Part shown: in pieces, positions 10,098-22,007 of the stretch
Position numbering within the stretch: the stretch's first letter is position 1
How the letters are laid out: the number at the start of each line of letters is the position of its first letter
Source: Atherinomorus stipes
Taxonomy: Eukaryota > Chordata > Actinopteri > Atheriniformes > Atherinidae
Assembly (NCBI GenBank): GCA_023101725.1
Contig: JALJCO010008621.1
Span: forward strand, 2,463,001-2,527,000
Direction: 5' to 3'
DNA: 64,000 nucleotides
Position numbers and translations under genes: made by a program
The notes under the pieces: model-generated
Told to the model about the DNA's origin: nothing
The model's input: the letters and a program-made list of their open reading frames with translations, nothing else
Database searches by the model: none

Positions 10098-13000
10098 AGT
10101 ACCATAGCAGTTTTCAGACAGAGGCCATCTTTTAGTAAGAAGGGATTTGCCAAAAAAAAAAAAAAAAAAAAAAACACCTGAGTGACTGACAGGCTGTGAA
10201 ATCCTCTGGCCTAAGCATCAATTAATGGCATGTATAAAGGAAACCAGGCACTGAACATCACATAAAGGACACGAGCTCTTTGGTCAAACACAATGATGAA
10301 AGCATCATTCTGTGAGAATGTTTTTCTGTGATAGGACACTTATCTGAGGAAAGATGGATGCTGAAAATATAGATGTCCACAGAGCTCAGAATCTCAGGCA
10401 AAACACCATTCAATTAAAAACTGCAGAAAAAGAAATGTTGATGTTTGTTGCATCTTCTGCAACATGAACCTTCCCAACAGTATTTCAAACTCAATTTGTG
10501 ACCGCTCAAGTCTTACTATGTGAACCGCTGACTGTATGAACACAATTGGAAATGACATTACAAAAAAAAAGAAAGAAGACGTATGTAACCAGGTCACTCC
10601 ACCCTCCAGAAAAATCTCATCTATGTATTCTAGTCCCCGCCTACATGGCGCTAGCCTGCTCTGACGAATGGGGATTAAAAGACGCTAATGTGCATGTGGG
10701 GGCGACTGACCTTCCATGGAGATTGACTTTACACCAGTGGAAATGGAAGCCAGTAAATCAGCGGGCCGCTGTGGAGCTCATCCCAACGCATCACTCCCTC
10801 TGACACTGTCAGCCCAGACGGCATCACATTAATCACAAGCACAGGGCCCAACACTGTGCTCTAGGTAGCAGTGTCCCCTCTGTTTATCCACTGAGCACCA
10901 ATTTTTAAACCCAGGCTGCACACATACAATTGATGAACTGGACATAAAAGCACATATATTTGTGGATGCCCAAAAGCACAGACTGACAGTTTCACACATT
11001 AAAGAGAAATAAAAATAATCCTGTAATGCAAAATGTATTAACCAATAAAGCTACAAAGTTGTTCTATTACTTTTAACTCTTTTGCATTTATTTGACATTA
11101 AATTTAATCTAAATGTTTTGCTTTGGGTGTGTTGGTTTTTGAACTGTTCCAGCTTTTTGGTTTTCACACTTACACAAACACAAGTCTTTTGTTTTTCTGT
11201 GGCAGCCAAGCCCGATTAGGGAAGGGGAACATCTGTGATAAATTTTACCTCAAATTAAATGAGCTCTGGCACAGCGGCAGGCCTGTGACAAACTTCCTGC
11301 ATGCACTAATATGAGGATGGATTTTCAAGCAAGTCAATCACAAGCTGGCACACACATACACATTCGGACAACTTGGTACACAAAAGTACTGTACACATAC
11401 ATGCAGCCAAAATACACCATGCGTGTGTTTACCATTATTTAGAGAGACATGCATCTCATGGGATAGGCACATTGTAAAGGAATAAATACAAATAAACATA
11501 GCTCTCATTCAGGAGTGAATGGATATAGACAAGAGGGAAATAATAACGGTTTTTGTTTTAAAAAACAAAACTAACATGTATTCTTTCCACTGTTCTTCAG
11601 ACAGTAGAGTATTATCACCAGTAGAGTGGGGTTCAGTGTGGTACTTGATAGAACTCATTCAGTCTTATTGACCAGTAAAGGGCCCCTGTGAGAGTTGAGT
11701 CTCTTTATGGACTGACCCTCAGCATTTCAACATACACAGGCCAGAGGCTAGTGAGGGCCAAGGGGGCATTAACCCTCCCACAGGTCATGGCTCTGACCCA
11801 CTACAGCCAGCCAAAGCTCACTTTCAAGCCCAAGTGTGGGCCACTCCACTCAATACCCTTTTAATTGCATCAGGATGGTTTGCGACCTATCGATTAATAC
11901 GTGTATTTATGTCATCCCAAGCCCAGAGGCTACATTGTATTTCTGTGTGGCATATTCATTTATTTACCTATCTGTCCCGCCCCTCATGCATCATCCATAT
12001 ATCTATCCATCTCTCCTCCGAGAGCACTTCAATTCAAGGGCTCCCATAATTACTGCAGCCCTATAATTGAGTGCTTTGATTTAGGATTTTTCTGTTCCCT
12101 CTTCCCTGCCACTGCCATCATTCGCTCCACGCCTCTCCCAATGAAAAGACAGAAGGATGAGATATGGAAATAGAAAAATGGGTGATAGAGAGTAGAAGTT
12201 ACCCCACCCTTACAGGCATACACTCACTCACACACCCGCGCACACCCCCCACACACACACACACGCATACACACATAAAATCTCTTAACGTCTTATCAGA
12301 ATCTACCGTTTCTGTCATCCATGAGGGGAGGGGTAAGTTGATAATTACTGAGGGAGATTCATGCAAATCGATGCCAAATTAAAGCATTATAAAGGCTTTT
12401 ATCAGCTTTTCTTTTCCAAATTGAAGATGATAAAAACCCATTTGAGAGGTGGGAGAAATGGCCCCAGTCCCTTCATTTAAAAAGGAGAGAATTGTAATTA
12501 TGTTAACACCAATAGAATCCAAAACCCTTTTTCCTAACTCACTTACTCATTCATAATTAATTAATTTCTCACAAAACTGGGCAAGAAGAACAATGTCGTC
12601 CGGTGTCTCCTCTCCCCTTTCTCTATTTTTAGGAGAATAAGAGGGGGAGCAGGAGATATTGTTGAGTATTGTGACAGAAGGCTTATTTCCATACCTAGCC
12701 TTACACCAGGATTCTGTTTCCTTAGCTTAGCTCCGTGTGCCTCAGGGTGGCAATAAAAGTGACTCTGTTTTAGAAACAAAGGTGGGTGGACAAGGACGGG
12801 ATGGGGCTTCTGGAACCACCCTGGGCCTGCAGAGACAATGAGAGCAAGACAGAGGGAAAGAAAAACAGAAAACGGAGACAGTCAAAAATTTGTCAAAATG
12901 CCCTTGAATGCCAATACTTCCTTATAGCAATACAACAGAAAAAAAGATGTCTTATTTTTCCATTCACACAGCAAACAGACCTAAACTCTGCATCCATTGC

Positions 13001-14267
13001 AAAAACAAGGAGTTCCCTCTATGTACATCATGGCCATGTTGTCCAAACCACTTTGATAGTTCAAGGTTGTGAGTTTAAGAGAAGAGGAGGCTTTTGTGAG
13101 GAAAAGGAACAGATAGCAACAACACAGAGACACAACAGAGAGAAAGACTGAAAAACGTCTGCCTGACAGACAGCGACCTCAGGGCTGTCTCATCTGATCC
13201 ATTAGGCATTCAACACTGCAGTTACAGTAGACTCAATGCTACTGTATATACAGCTCACCTCCCCCACCTGAACACTATGTTGGGACAGACCATTTACATG
13301 GAGGTGTTGACTGAATGGGGGGCTGCACTAAAAAATAACCTCTCATTTCAAAGGGTTTTTATATGTAACACATGGACAGCACACGTACATACATCACCCA
13401 TGCAACATGGCCAGCCTGATCTGTGATGCGAGATCTTAACCATCACACCCTGCCATGCACACATCAAACACAAACATGAGACTTTTCATTACTATTGACA
13501 AGAAATGTCAAAATACTCACTTCACAGGAAATTCAATTTTTTGTCACATTTTTCGTTGTCATTTATCAAACACTCATTCACAGACATACACGCAAAACTG
13601 CATTACGACAGCAGCTGCTGTTCTTTACCTTATTTGACCTGTGTCTGGAGGGGTCAACAGCATCAGCCACAAGTCACTTTGCCACTAATCCAGGCTAATG
13701 TGCTGTTGACAACAGCCCAATTACACAGAACTCCTGCTGGGAGTGGATAGAGGAGGAAAAGGAGGGGCTGACAGAAGGTATGAGCAATGAGTAGAGAGCA
13801 TAAGGGGTAAGACAGACAAAAAACAGGCCAGATGCCTGGAGAGCATGTGGGACCAGAGCTGGACAAGAGAGAAATATAATAAACAATTTAAAAGGATGTA
13901 AGGGGAGATTGTACGTATGTGTGTGTTTGTGTGTGCGTGCGCGTGTGTGTGTGTTTGTGTGTCTGCAAATGTGGTTTAGTGGTGAGGCATGGTGCTGTGC
14001 AAACACAGGCCTGCTGAGGAAGACTTGGTGAGGCTGTGTGGAGCTGTGGGGAGCCTCATTACACCCAGCAGGGGCCTCACACTGCTTCATCACTTCCGAC
14101 CGAATTGGGAACAACCACTGCTTACTGCTGTACACTCACACATCACAGCAGCAGATGCTGTTAGCACAGGCAAGCTGACCTCCCAGTTCAGCATCAGTCA
14201 TCCAAACTAGTTCTGGAACTGAGTGAGACACACTCTCAGTAACCTGCACAGTTTAATCAATCTACAG
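10098..14267. other. Unique noncoding sequence with simple repeats
   Basis: No exon is supported. Holds an A22 run (about 10151-10174), CA-rich tracts at 12245-12276 and a TG/CG-mixed tract at 13913-13964. Open frames of 60-146 codons in this stretch are low-complexity or unsupported. The AT-rich stretch 12360-12440 could be a conserved noncoding element. Confidence 0.55.
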
Positions 14268-14271
14268 TTAA

Positions 14272-14770
14272 AGGACTAGAGGCAAGATTAAGAAATGAAA
14301 CTCGCCACTGCCGCGACTGCCGCTTCAGGTAGCTGCAGCCACGAGCCAAGCCGTCACGGGAGCGTGCACAAACTAAAGCTATACTGTTGTTTACTACGCT
14401 TTTTCTTCGTAGTTACACTTTTTAGTGGTCTTTCAATTGATCTGGATCATTTCCTGACGGCAGAAGAATCCATAAATATCACTTACAGTGTTTGAATTCA
14501 CAGCGACTGTCTTCTTCCTGTATCAAAACTGTCGGGGATGCGGATGCAGCATCATTTAACATCACATCCGCAGGGCAGCGCAGGAAATTTGGCAACCGAA
14601 TTGCAGCGCTTTATGCAGCACACAGCCTGTTCAAGGCAACGGAGAGAGACATGGGTGGGTTTGTTCATTTTGGTATCGTTTTTTTTGGTTCTTAACGCTT
14701 CATCACCCATAAGTAAAAAAAAAAAGGGACATGCTTGTTCATTCTTTTGTAATTCCTGCCTCTAGTCCCT
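14272..14770. mobile_element. Kolobok-like miniature element, copy 1
   Basis: Flanked by TTAA at 14268-14271 and 14771-14774. Ends are AGGACTAGAGGCAAGA and TCCTGCCTCTAGTCCCT, so the inverted repeat is about 14 bp with one base lost on the left. It is collinear over its whole length with the 486 bp copy at 21518-22003. A TTAA duplication with termini starting AGGG fits Kolobok better than piggyBac, whose ends start CCY. Internal open frames are not shared in frame with the other copy and are not genes. Confidence 0.8.
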
Positions 14771-14774
14771 TTAA

Positions 14775-15415
14775 AGGATAACTTTCTTTTTTGTCAACCT
14801 GGACCTTATTTCTAGGGGTTTATTTGTGCATTTACTCATCGGTAAAGTTTCTCCATCACTTTGAGTCCTTCGGAAGATATAACATTGAGTCGCACTTCGG
14901 CGTACATCCAGTAATAATGGCGGAGACAGGGCAGTCACTATAGAAGGCATTCCCTGCAGCAAAATTCCTTGATTTTCGCCAATATTTTAAGTAGAATGAA
15001 CGAACGAACAAGTACTATTGTCCTGTGAGTCCAGTTTAGCTTTCCATTAGTTATCAGATAGTTCTACACACTTTTTGGAGCCGCACATTCACGATGCTTC
15101 CATAGTACAGCTGTGAAGAGCAGCTTGCTGCCCAGACAACAACAAAAACACAATTTGTGAAACTCACAGGACAATAGTACTCATTCGTTCTTTCATTCTA
15201 CTTAAAGCATTGATGAAATCAAGGAGTTTTTGCTGCAGATAATGCCTTATATTGTGGCTGCCCCGTCTTCGCCATTTTACAGGATGTACACTGAAGGGAC
15301 TCAACGTAATATCTTCCGAAGGACTCAAAGTGATGCAGAAACTTTACCAGTGAGTAAATGCATGTATATACTCCTAGAAATAAGGTCTAGGTTGAAAAAA
15401 AAAAAAAGTTGTCCT
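14775..15415. mobile_element. Foldback TTAA element with about 260 bp arms
   Basis: Begins AGGATAACTTTCTTTTTTGT at the TTAA 14771-14774 and ends AGTTGTCCT before TCAA (15416-15419), a one-base-decayed TTAA. Arms of about 260 bp pair across a roughly 100 bp loop. Examples are CCTTCGGAAGATAT/ATCTTCCGAAGGACTC, AGGACAATAGTAC/GTACTATTGTCCT and TAGAAATAAGGTC/GACCTTATTTCTA. It shares its left TTAA with the Kolobok-like copy immediately before it. No transposase is present. Superfamily is inferred from the target site only. Confidence 0.75.
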
Positions 15416-15419
15416 TCAA

Positions 15420-17509
15420 TTCTTGATCTGGTTATTTAACCTGGCCTCTGTTCTTATTCCAATATGCACACAGGGGAGGGGAATCGAGTTATTGAGTTGA
15501 GAGAATGTGACACTGTGGGAGATCATTTTCAAAACATTCTGCCACTTCTAACTTTATTTGTAAGAACTTTATTGATAATAACAGTTTACTGTTTAGGGGA
15601 AAAAGATGCAAAAAGAAACTAGCGAATCCAAAGCTTCTAGGCATATCTGAGTCTAGCTGAGCAGGAGTTAGTCCACTACCCTTAGTCAGAAAGGTGCCTC
15701 TCCAAACTGAACTTGGAAATCAAGTTTAGTTTTACAATGTTGGCTCTACAGGCCTTTATCTTTCAATGACAATGACTTCCAGGAAGTTTCCAATGACTGC
15801 CAACTAATCTTACAGCAACAACATGATCATAGAAACTCTGCAGGAAATTACTGTTGACAACTGAGAAATAGTCTAGCACACACTTTTTATAAAGCCAGAT
15901 TTGTAATTTTGTACAAGTTGATTTATGTAGGACATGATCTCTTAAGAAAATGCTCGTTTTCGAGTAATGTCCGAATGTGTGATGTGTTGATAATAGTGAA
16001 AATCGTGTGCCTAATTTTGGAACAATGTTCAGTAGCATTCATTGCTGAATTTCCCAGACTTAGAAAATCTACAACATGACATCAAAATAGTTTTTACAGT
16101 TTTAGGTAGTGGGCAATATTTTAATAAAAAGGAGTGTCCTTTGACCAACTGTAAGGTTTATTCCATAATGAAACCTGTCAACGCTACTGATGGAACCTGA
16201 TCAAACTGACCACAAAAAGCAGCTCTATGTAATGAAAAATTGCTAGCTAATAGCCTTAATGGCTTAGAATAAAACAAAGAGAAACATTTTAACAAACTCA
16301 TGTGTATAACTCCAAATGCACAGAGTCAAAACAAAGCTCATCAGCCAACCAACAACAACAACTCTCCTCAGGGCCGCAAATTCAGCAGCATAAATCAGAA
16401 CTGGCAGGAAAATGAGGCTTGAGGAAATGGAGAAAATGAAAGGCAGAGGAGGGAGAATGGGAAAGAGAGGAGGGTAATGTAAAAAGGAGAGATAACTGGC
16501 AGGAAATACAAAGAGGAAGCAGGAAAAGCATCAGGAAGGAAAGAAGAGGTGAAAGGATAGAGCAGTGAAACTGAGGTAAGGGCAAGGAGGAACAAGTGAG
16601 CATCTGAGTGAGAAAAGAATTAAATAAAAATGCAATAAAGCAGCCAGTGTGAAATCAATCTGCTTAGAGTTTTGTTTAATAAAAATTCATGAAGGGCTGG
16701 TGGCCGAGAGCTCATGAGAAATATTGGTGGCAATGTGGGGGACGCCAGTCTTGGGAGGGAGGATATAACAGGGGGGCGGGTTGCTCATGTCTTTGTTGAT
16801 CATGGGTGTGTGTGTGTGTGTGTGTTTGCTTTTGGCTGTTTATCAGTGTGTTTGTTTTGACATCAGTGTGAGTTACAGGGCTGCAGTGAGTCCATGAGAG
16901 AAGGGACAAAGAAGAAAATATTGAAGGTCTTCATAACAACAGCATTCCTTCACTGGAGAGAAGAAAGGGAAGAAAGCAGTAAGTTATGTCGTCTGTGTTC
17001 ATGTTTGTGTGTGTGTTTGTATATCAGCACACATCTTCATCTTGCTAGCCCTCGTGTTCTCTACTTTCTCATCAAGGCCTCAGAGTGTGAGCTATGGCAG
17101 AGTTGGACTAACGTAGTGTAAATCTCTCCTTAACAGCTGACAAGTACAGGTTGGTCAGTAGTTTCAGTGCTGACCTACAGGCTGAGAAGTCAAGCCACCA
17201 TGCCCTGCTCACTATCCATGCACCACTGGCTGAAGCTGGTACGCTCAATAAGCAAATCTACACTTTGGCATAAATATATATATATTTACATGTTAAGCGC
17301 CACCTTAAGCCATGAAGCGAAATATGTTACTAAAAAGGTTCAACTCAGTTGATTGAGAAAGCAAAATAGTCCAACTGAACATTGCAACCATCAATCAAAC
17401 GGAGTAACTAATCATACAGAGTTAGTGTGAAAACTGTTTTAATCTCCACCATTTCTGTAAAATAATCCAGACATTGCTACATTTTTTTTCATGTTCATAA
17501 ACTTTTTAC
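15420..17509. other. Unique noncoding sequence
   Basis: No exon recognised. Contains a purine-rich block (16420-16610) that gives spurious serine/leucine/proline-rich frames on the minus strand, and a (TG)n tract at 16804-16825. Confidence 0.6.
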
Positions 17510-17513
17510 TTAA

Positions 17514-17815
17514 AGGTCCCACGATATCAAATAGAGCTTTTCTGTGGTTTTGGGGGTATAATATGATCTGCGGTGCACTGATGTGGCCACGTAAATGTCA
17601 AGAATGAGCATCAAAGTTCCTGTTCATGGGCAATCAGCTTTGAGTTTTTGATCAGAAACAGTTTAATCAGACAGCAGCGTATCATTATACATAGGTATTC
17701 TACGTCATTCATATTCCCCAACTAGAGCACACTATCAAGCAAACACCCCCTCCCCCTTCCACCCTCCACTCTCCTCACCGAGTCCCTCCAACCCCAGCTG
17801 ATACACCAATGTGAG
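17514..17815 (+). mobile_element. TTAA-flanked dispersed repeat, copy C (plus)
   Basis: Begins AGGTCCCACGATATCAAAT after TTAA 17510-17513 and follows copy B through the C-rich run near 17746-17762. It is more diverged than A and B. The right end is lost or unrecognisable near the start of the LINE relic. Confidence 0.6.
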
Positions 17816-17930
17816 TTGCTCTAGCATGCATGTCTGACTGCATTCTTACTTATATTTCTTATTTATATTTGTATTTTCTTACTTATAAGAAAATATATAT
17901 TTCTTGACTTACTCATACTGGCTCACCTCA

Positions 17931-19110
17931 ACAAGGAAGTCAACACCTTTCAGGACCCATTAAAGTTTGCATATTGTAATGGGCTTGGGGTTGAAGATGC
18001 CATCATCTTCCTGCCTCAGAGAGCCCACTCTCATCTGGACCAGTCAGGCAGCACTTTGAGGGTCATGTTCTTTGATTTCTCAAGTTCCTTTAATACTATT
18101 CAGCCTGCTTTACTATGTGAGAAGCTCCATAACTTCTTGGTGGATCCCTCCACAACCACCTGGATTTATGACTACCGAACAAACAGACCACAGTTTGTGA
18201 GACTGAAAGGTTTTGTGTCCGAGATGATGGTCAGCAGCACTGGCGCCCCACAAGGGACTGTACTCTCACCATTCCTCTTCACACTGTTCACCTCAGACTT
18301 CCGGTTCAACTCTGAGTCCTGTCATCTGACAGAAATACTCTGATAACTCTGCAGTTGTGGGATGTATCAGTGATGGACAAAAAAAAAACGAGTATAGAGA
18401 ACAGTTCAATCAGTTTGTGAAATGGTGCGGTAACAATCACCTCATCTTAAATACCAGCAAGACTAAAGAGATGATTGTTGACTTCAGGAGGAGCAAGAAC
18501 AAGCAGCATAGTCCTGTCTACATCCTGGGAGAGGAGGCAGAGGTGATGGAGAACTACAAACACCTTGGAGTTCAGTTGGACAACAGACTCGACTGGAAAT
18601 GCAACACTGACTACATCTACAAGAAAGGTCGGAGCAGACTCTACTTCTTAAGGAAGCTGAGATCATTCAACGTCTGCACCAAGATGTTGCAGATGTTCTT
18701 CAGCCTGTTGTGGAAAGTGCAATCAGCTTTGCAGCCATCTGCTGAGGCAGCAGCATCAGAACCAGACTTGAAGAAACTAAACAAGCTGATCAAGAAAGCT
18801 GGCTCTGTGCTGGGGAGAACTCTGGAGCCACTGGAGCTGATTGTTAAAAAAGAATGCTGCACAAGCTGATGAAGATGGTGGAGGATTTATTCCCACCCTC
18901 TCCACAACACAGTGTAGAATCAACAGAGTCTCCCGAATGGCCCAGCTTCTCGCCCATCTTGGCCGCTTGCACCTTCTGATTCTTAAAACTGCAGCTACAT
19001 GCTTCACCTCTCAACAGGTGATAGGAGATGCAAGACAGACTTTAAGACTACAGCGGACAAGAAAATGTCCCTTGCACACTATAAAAACTGCTTAGGAGGA
19101 GCTTGAGGGG
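17931..19110 (+). mobile_element. 5'-truncated jockey-superfamily LINE (Rex1/CR1/L2-like)
   Basis: A decayed non-LTR retrotransposon containing only the middle and end of the reverse transcriptase region and the C-terminal tail. The conceptual protein starts near 17931 and carries the RT motif A region (DFSSSFNTIQP), motif B (GAPQGTVLSPFLF), a motif C relic and the downstream thumb-like part (NTSKTKEMIVDFRR, YKHLGVQLDNRLDW, KGRSRLYFLRKLRSF). This wording is typical of jockey-superfamily LINEs common in fish. The clade (Rex1, CR1 or L2) cannot be settled from this fragment. No clear target duplication was seen. Confidence 0.8.
18056..18869 (+). pseudogene. Reverse transcriptase fragment of the LINE relic
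   Basis: Two overlapping-frame pieces make up the remnant: 18056-18343 (palm motifs A and B) and 18357-18869 (after motif C). The frame changes between them, around 18300-18340. The motif C box can be read at 18336-18347 as YSDN, where the family has YADD. The second catalytic aspartate is therefore replaced by asparagine and the enzyme would be dead even without the frameshift. An internal A-run (GGACAAAAAAAAAACG near 18373) adds length variation. Beyond 18869 the C-terminal part continues only with stops. No promoter or start codon belongs to it. Confidence 0.8.
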
Positions 19111-19250
19111 CATGACAAAGAGTGTAAATTTTTTATTTCCAGGTCACCATCTGATTCACCATCTTGACTGATATCCAAAGCTGATCCACAAAGGCAGCAT
19201 TCTACAACCTACAGAAACCAAAAGTCGACACATAAAGCAAACGCCTGGGT
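19111..19250. other. Short unique spacer
   Basis: Sequence between the LINE relic and the 9-bp duplication of the next element. The first part may still be LINE tail. Confidence 0.4.
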
Positions 19251-19259
19251 GCCAAACAC

Positions 19260-19830
19260 TAACCTGATTTCATCATCTGGGGCGTTCAACAAGCACGCGG
19301 GGGCGTCCCTTTCCTCCGCTCCATTGAGTAAGGCGACAGTTATAGGTGATTTCGTTGGTTAGAGAATAATAGGGCCAATCACTAATCGCGGGTGGGATTT
19401 GAAGGATGGGGGCGTTTTGGCCGGATGTGATGTAGAAGCACAGGCGACAGCAGTGTAGTCAGTCAGTTATTTCAGACAACAACAATCATGGCGGCTTGCC
19501 GTAGGAATAGAGCGACGAAAAAACGAAAAGTGTTACAGACTGTACACCGCTCGTACTGCTGCGCCGGGCATGTTGTTTGACTGGCTTTTGAGCTTGATAA
19601 CATGTTTTGATAACTCGATCCTCTATGCGTGGTGGCTCTGGTGTCGCTCTGAGTTGCGTGGGTTGGTATTGGTTAACGTGAGTGGCTGAAGTAGCGTGTC
19701 AGTCAAGATGACGGACAGATTTCTATCAATCACATGCAAGAGTTTAGAAAAAAAAGACTAATTTGAAATGACATCGGTTAACTCCCTCCCCAGATGGTAT
19801 TGCAAATACCAGGTGGCGGGAGTCAGGTTA
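19260..19830. mobile_element. 571 bp miniature element with a 9-bp target duplication
   Basis: Ends are TAACCTGA (19260) and TCAGGTTA (to 19830). They are flanked by a perfect 9-bp direct repeat GCCAAACAC (19251-19259 and 19831-19839). CATCTGGGG also recurs inverted just inside both ends. The right end includes a small hairpin (CCAGATGGTATTGCAAATACCAGGTGG). A 9-bp duplication is the hallmark of Mutator-like elements. An 8-bp hAT reading would need a one-base shift of the ends. The interior is GC-rich compared with its surroundings and includes a short ATG-led frame described separately. Confidence 0.8.
19488..19580 (+). CDS. 30-codon frame, possible transposase N-terminal relic
   Basis: ATG at 19488 follows CAACAATC, a reasonable translation-start context. 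It opens 30 codons to TGA at 19578. The product begins MAACRRNRATKKRKV, with a basic cluster (KKRK) that could serve as a nuclear localisation signal. It lies inside the miniature element with the 9-bp duplication. I infer it could be the first coding bases of the transposase left behind by an internal deletion. I do not recognise the sequence, and so short a frame may be chance. Confidence 0.25.
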   Translation: MAACRRNRATKKRKVLQTVHRSYCCAGHVV

Positions 19831-19839
19831 GCCAAACAC

Positions 19840-21513
19840 CACAGGACATCTAGAAAAGTACCTTGATTTTGCCCAGACAGAGCAGAGAAGCTCTACAAGC
19901 ACCTTAACATTATTTCTCAAGTGAATTTAATATTGTTCTTTATACTCACACTTTTTGATTTAGTTTTTTTTTTCCTTGAATAAAAGAAATGAATTATGAA
20001 ATAACCTAATAGGAGAGTGAAATGTGCCAAAGGTCATAAGGGAGAATATTTCTGTAAAGCATGAAAGACAGGATCCAGCTGCAGGGAAGCCCTTGATGGC
20101 CCCATCCGCTAAAGCCTTTAGCAACAAAATAAAAACACACGTACACTCAGAGTTCATGCAACAGTTCACAATCTCTTGAACCATTTTATTACTTCATTTC
20201 AACTGCAAGTAATTACACAACTGTTATTCTTATTGTTGAATTGTGCCATTTACATTGCTTTTAATTAAGATAATAAAAATCCCTGTAGCCTGATACAATG
20301 TGAGAAAAGTACACATAACTTCGACCATGGTTTACCAGCAGAGGCTGACAGTCTGCCATGACAGAAGTCAGGATACTGTTTTGATTTAGTACCTACAGTC
20401 ATAAGAAATAAAGGTCAGGGCCAAGACAATTTAGATAAAAGCTCTTTATCTGGAAACCCCTCCTTCCATCTTTCCTTTTCCTTCTCTTCCCAACCGCAGA
20501 AGGTGATGCAAAAGGTCACAAAGTAAAAGCCATTTCTTGAACTTTGTTATTTACTCCTTTTTTGCCAAGAATAGACTTCAACTGAGAAGCTACAGTACAT
20601 TAAAACTTGAACCACAGTTCTTTTGTTTTGTTTTGGTTTTTTTTGCTCAAAACAGTCAAGCAGATTCTCTGTTGTTTCAAAAAGCATAAACTGCTTGTCC
20701 TCCTATAAGCTAGACTGTGCTGTTGACACCAACTTTGTACAAAGTCATATTATGGTGAGACATCATGGATGTTAAGCACTTGAGCATCTGAAAACTTCCA
20801 GCTTGAAAACATAAAAACTTTCGAGGTCAAAATAAATTCAAGCCAAAGGTTCAAAACAGGGGCTGAGAAGTCAGACTTCGGTTGCAGAAAAAACAGCACT
20901 GCTATGGAAAACTTTCACTTTGTTTTCTTCCATTTCATCCAAAAGCAAGAACTTTTTTTTTATTATTATTTAAAGGACAAACATTCATGTGTGTCAATCC
21001 CCTCTCAGTATCATTTTGTCATGTTTGTGTTAAGACTGCACATTCTTGGTTTCAGAAAATCTATTTGCTGTGGTGATCCTCCACCTCTTCTTTCCTCACT
21101 TTCCCACCATCCCATACACTGTCTCACATATAACTGTCCTGTCTCTCGTTCCCACCTGGCACATTCCTGCAGCCTGCACACTCCTTCCTTCCTATCCTAT
21201 TGTCAGAAATGGCTGGGGGAATCCCTGCACTCGGATATGAGTGCCTTTGAATTCCTGTGATCCTCAATGTCCTCACCTCGTCCAGCACTAACAGGGCCAA
21301 GGAGCCTGCAGGTGAAAGATAGGACACACTTTCCTGTCCCTGTCAGACACTAAATTTACTGATACAGTACAAGCACCAACAAATTATTTTACGTTATTAA
21401 ACAAAGACACTGAAGTGATACGAATCTGCGAGTATAAGAGAAAGAACAAGACCGACAGCAAGCGATAACACTGTTGAAGATGTTGCTGTGCTTTCATTGA
21501 ACAGAACTGTGTT
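19840..21513. other. Unique noncoding sequence
   Basis: AT-rich DNA with no exon or element termini recognised. The T-run at 20949-20957 and similar small runs are the only simple repeats. Confidence 0.6.
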
Positions 21514-21517
21514 TTAA

Positions 21518-22003
21518 AGGGAATAGAGGCAAGATTAAGAAATGAGACTCGTGAGCGCCGAGACTGGCACTGCGGGTAACTGAAGCCACCAGCCAAGCCG
21601 GCACGAAAGCGTGCACAAACAGATTCTATAATGTTGTTTACTACGCTGATAGTCATTTTCTTCTAAGTGCCAATTTTTAGTGGACTTTCAGTTGATCTGG
21701 ATCGTTTGCTGACGGCAGAAGAATCCATCACTAACCCTTGCAGTGATTGAATTCACAGCGACCGTCTCCTTCCTGGATCAAAACTGTAAGGGATGCAGAT
21801 GCACTGTCAATTGACGTCACATTTGTAGGACAACAGTCGGCAACTGAATCGCAGCGCATTATGCAGCACACAGCCTGTTCAAGGCAATGGAGAGAGATGT
21901 GGGTGGGCTTGTTCTTTTTGTTTTTTTCACGCTTCATCACCCGTTAGCATTAAAAAACTGGACATGCATGTTTATTCTTTCACTATTCCTGCCTCTAGTC
22001 CCT
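21518..22003. mobile_element. Kolobok-like miniature element, copy 2
   Basis: Flanked by perfect TTAA at 21514-21517 and 22004-22007. Ends are AGGGAATAGAGGCAAGA and TTCCTGCCTCTAGTCCCT. It matches copy 1 (14272-14770) along the full length in the same orientation. Shared words include GAATTCACAGCGAC, CAGCACACAGCCTGTTCAAGGCAA and GGAGAGAGA. Divergence is moderate, which indicates an old family. Confidence 0.85.
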
Positions 22004-22007
22004 TTAA

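Noticed and set aside
13695..14135. 146-codon minus-strand frame
   Set aside because: Driven by a TG/CG-rich tract (His-Thr repeats). No domain.
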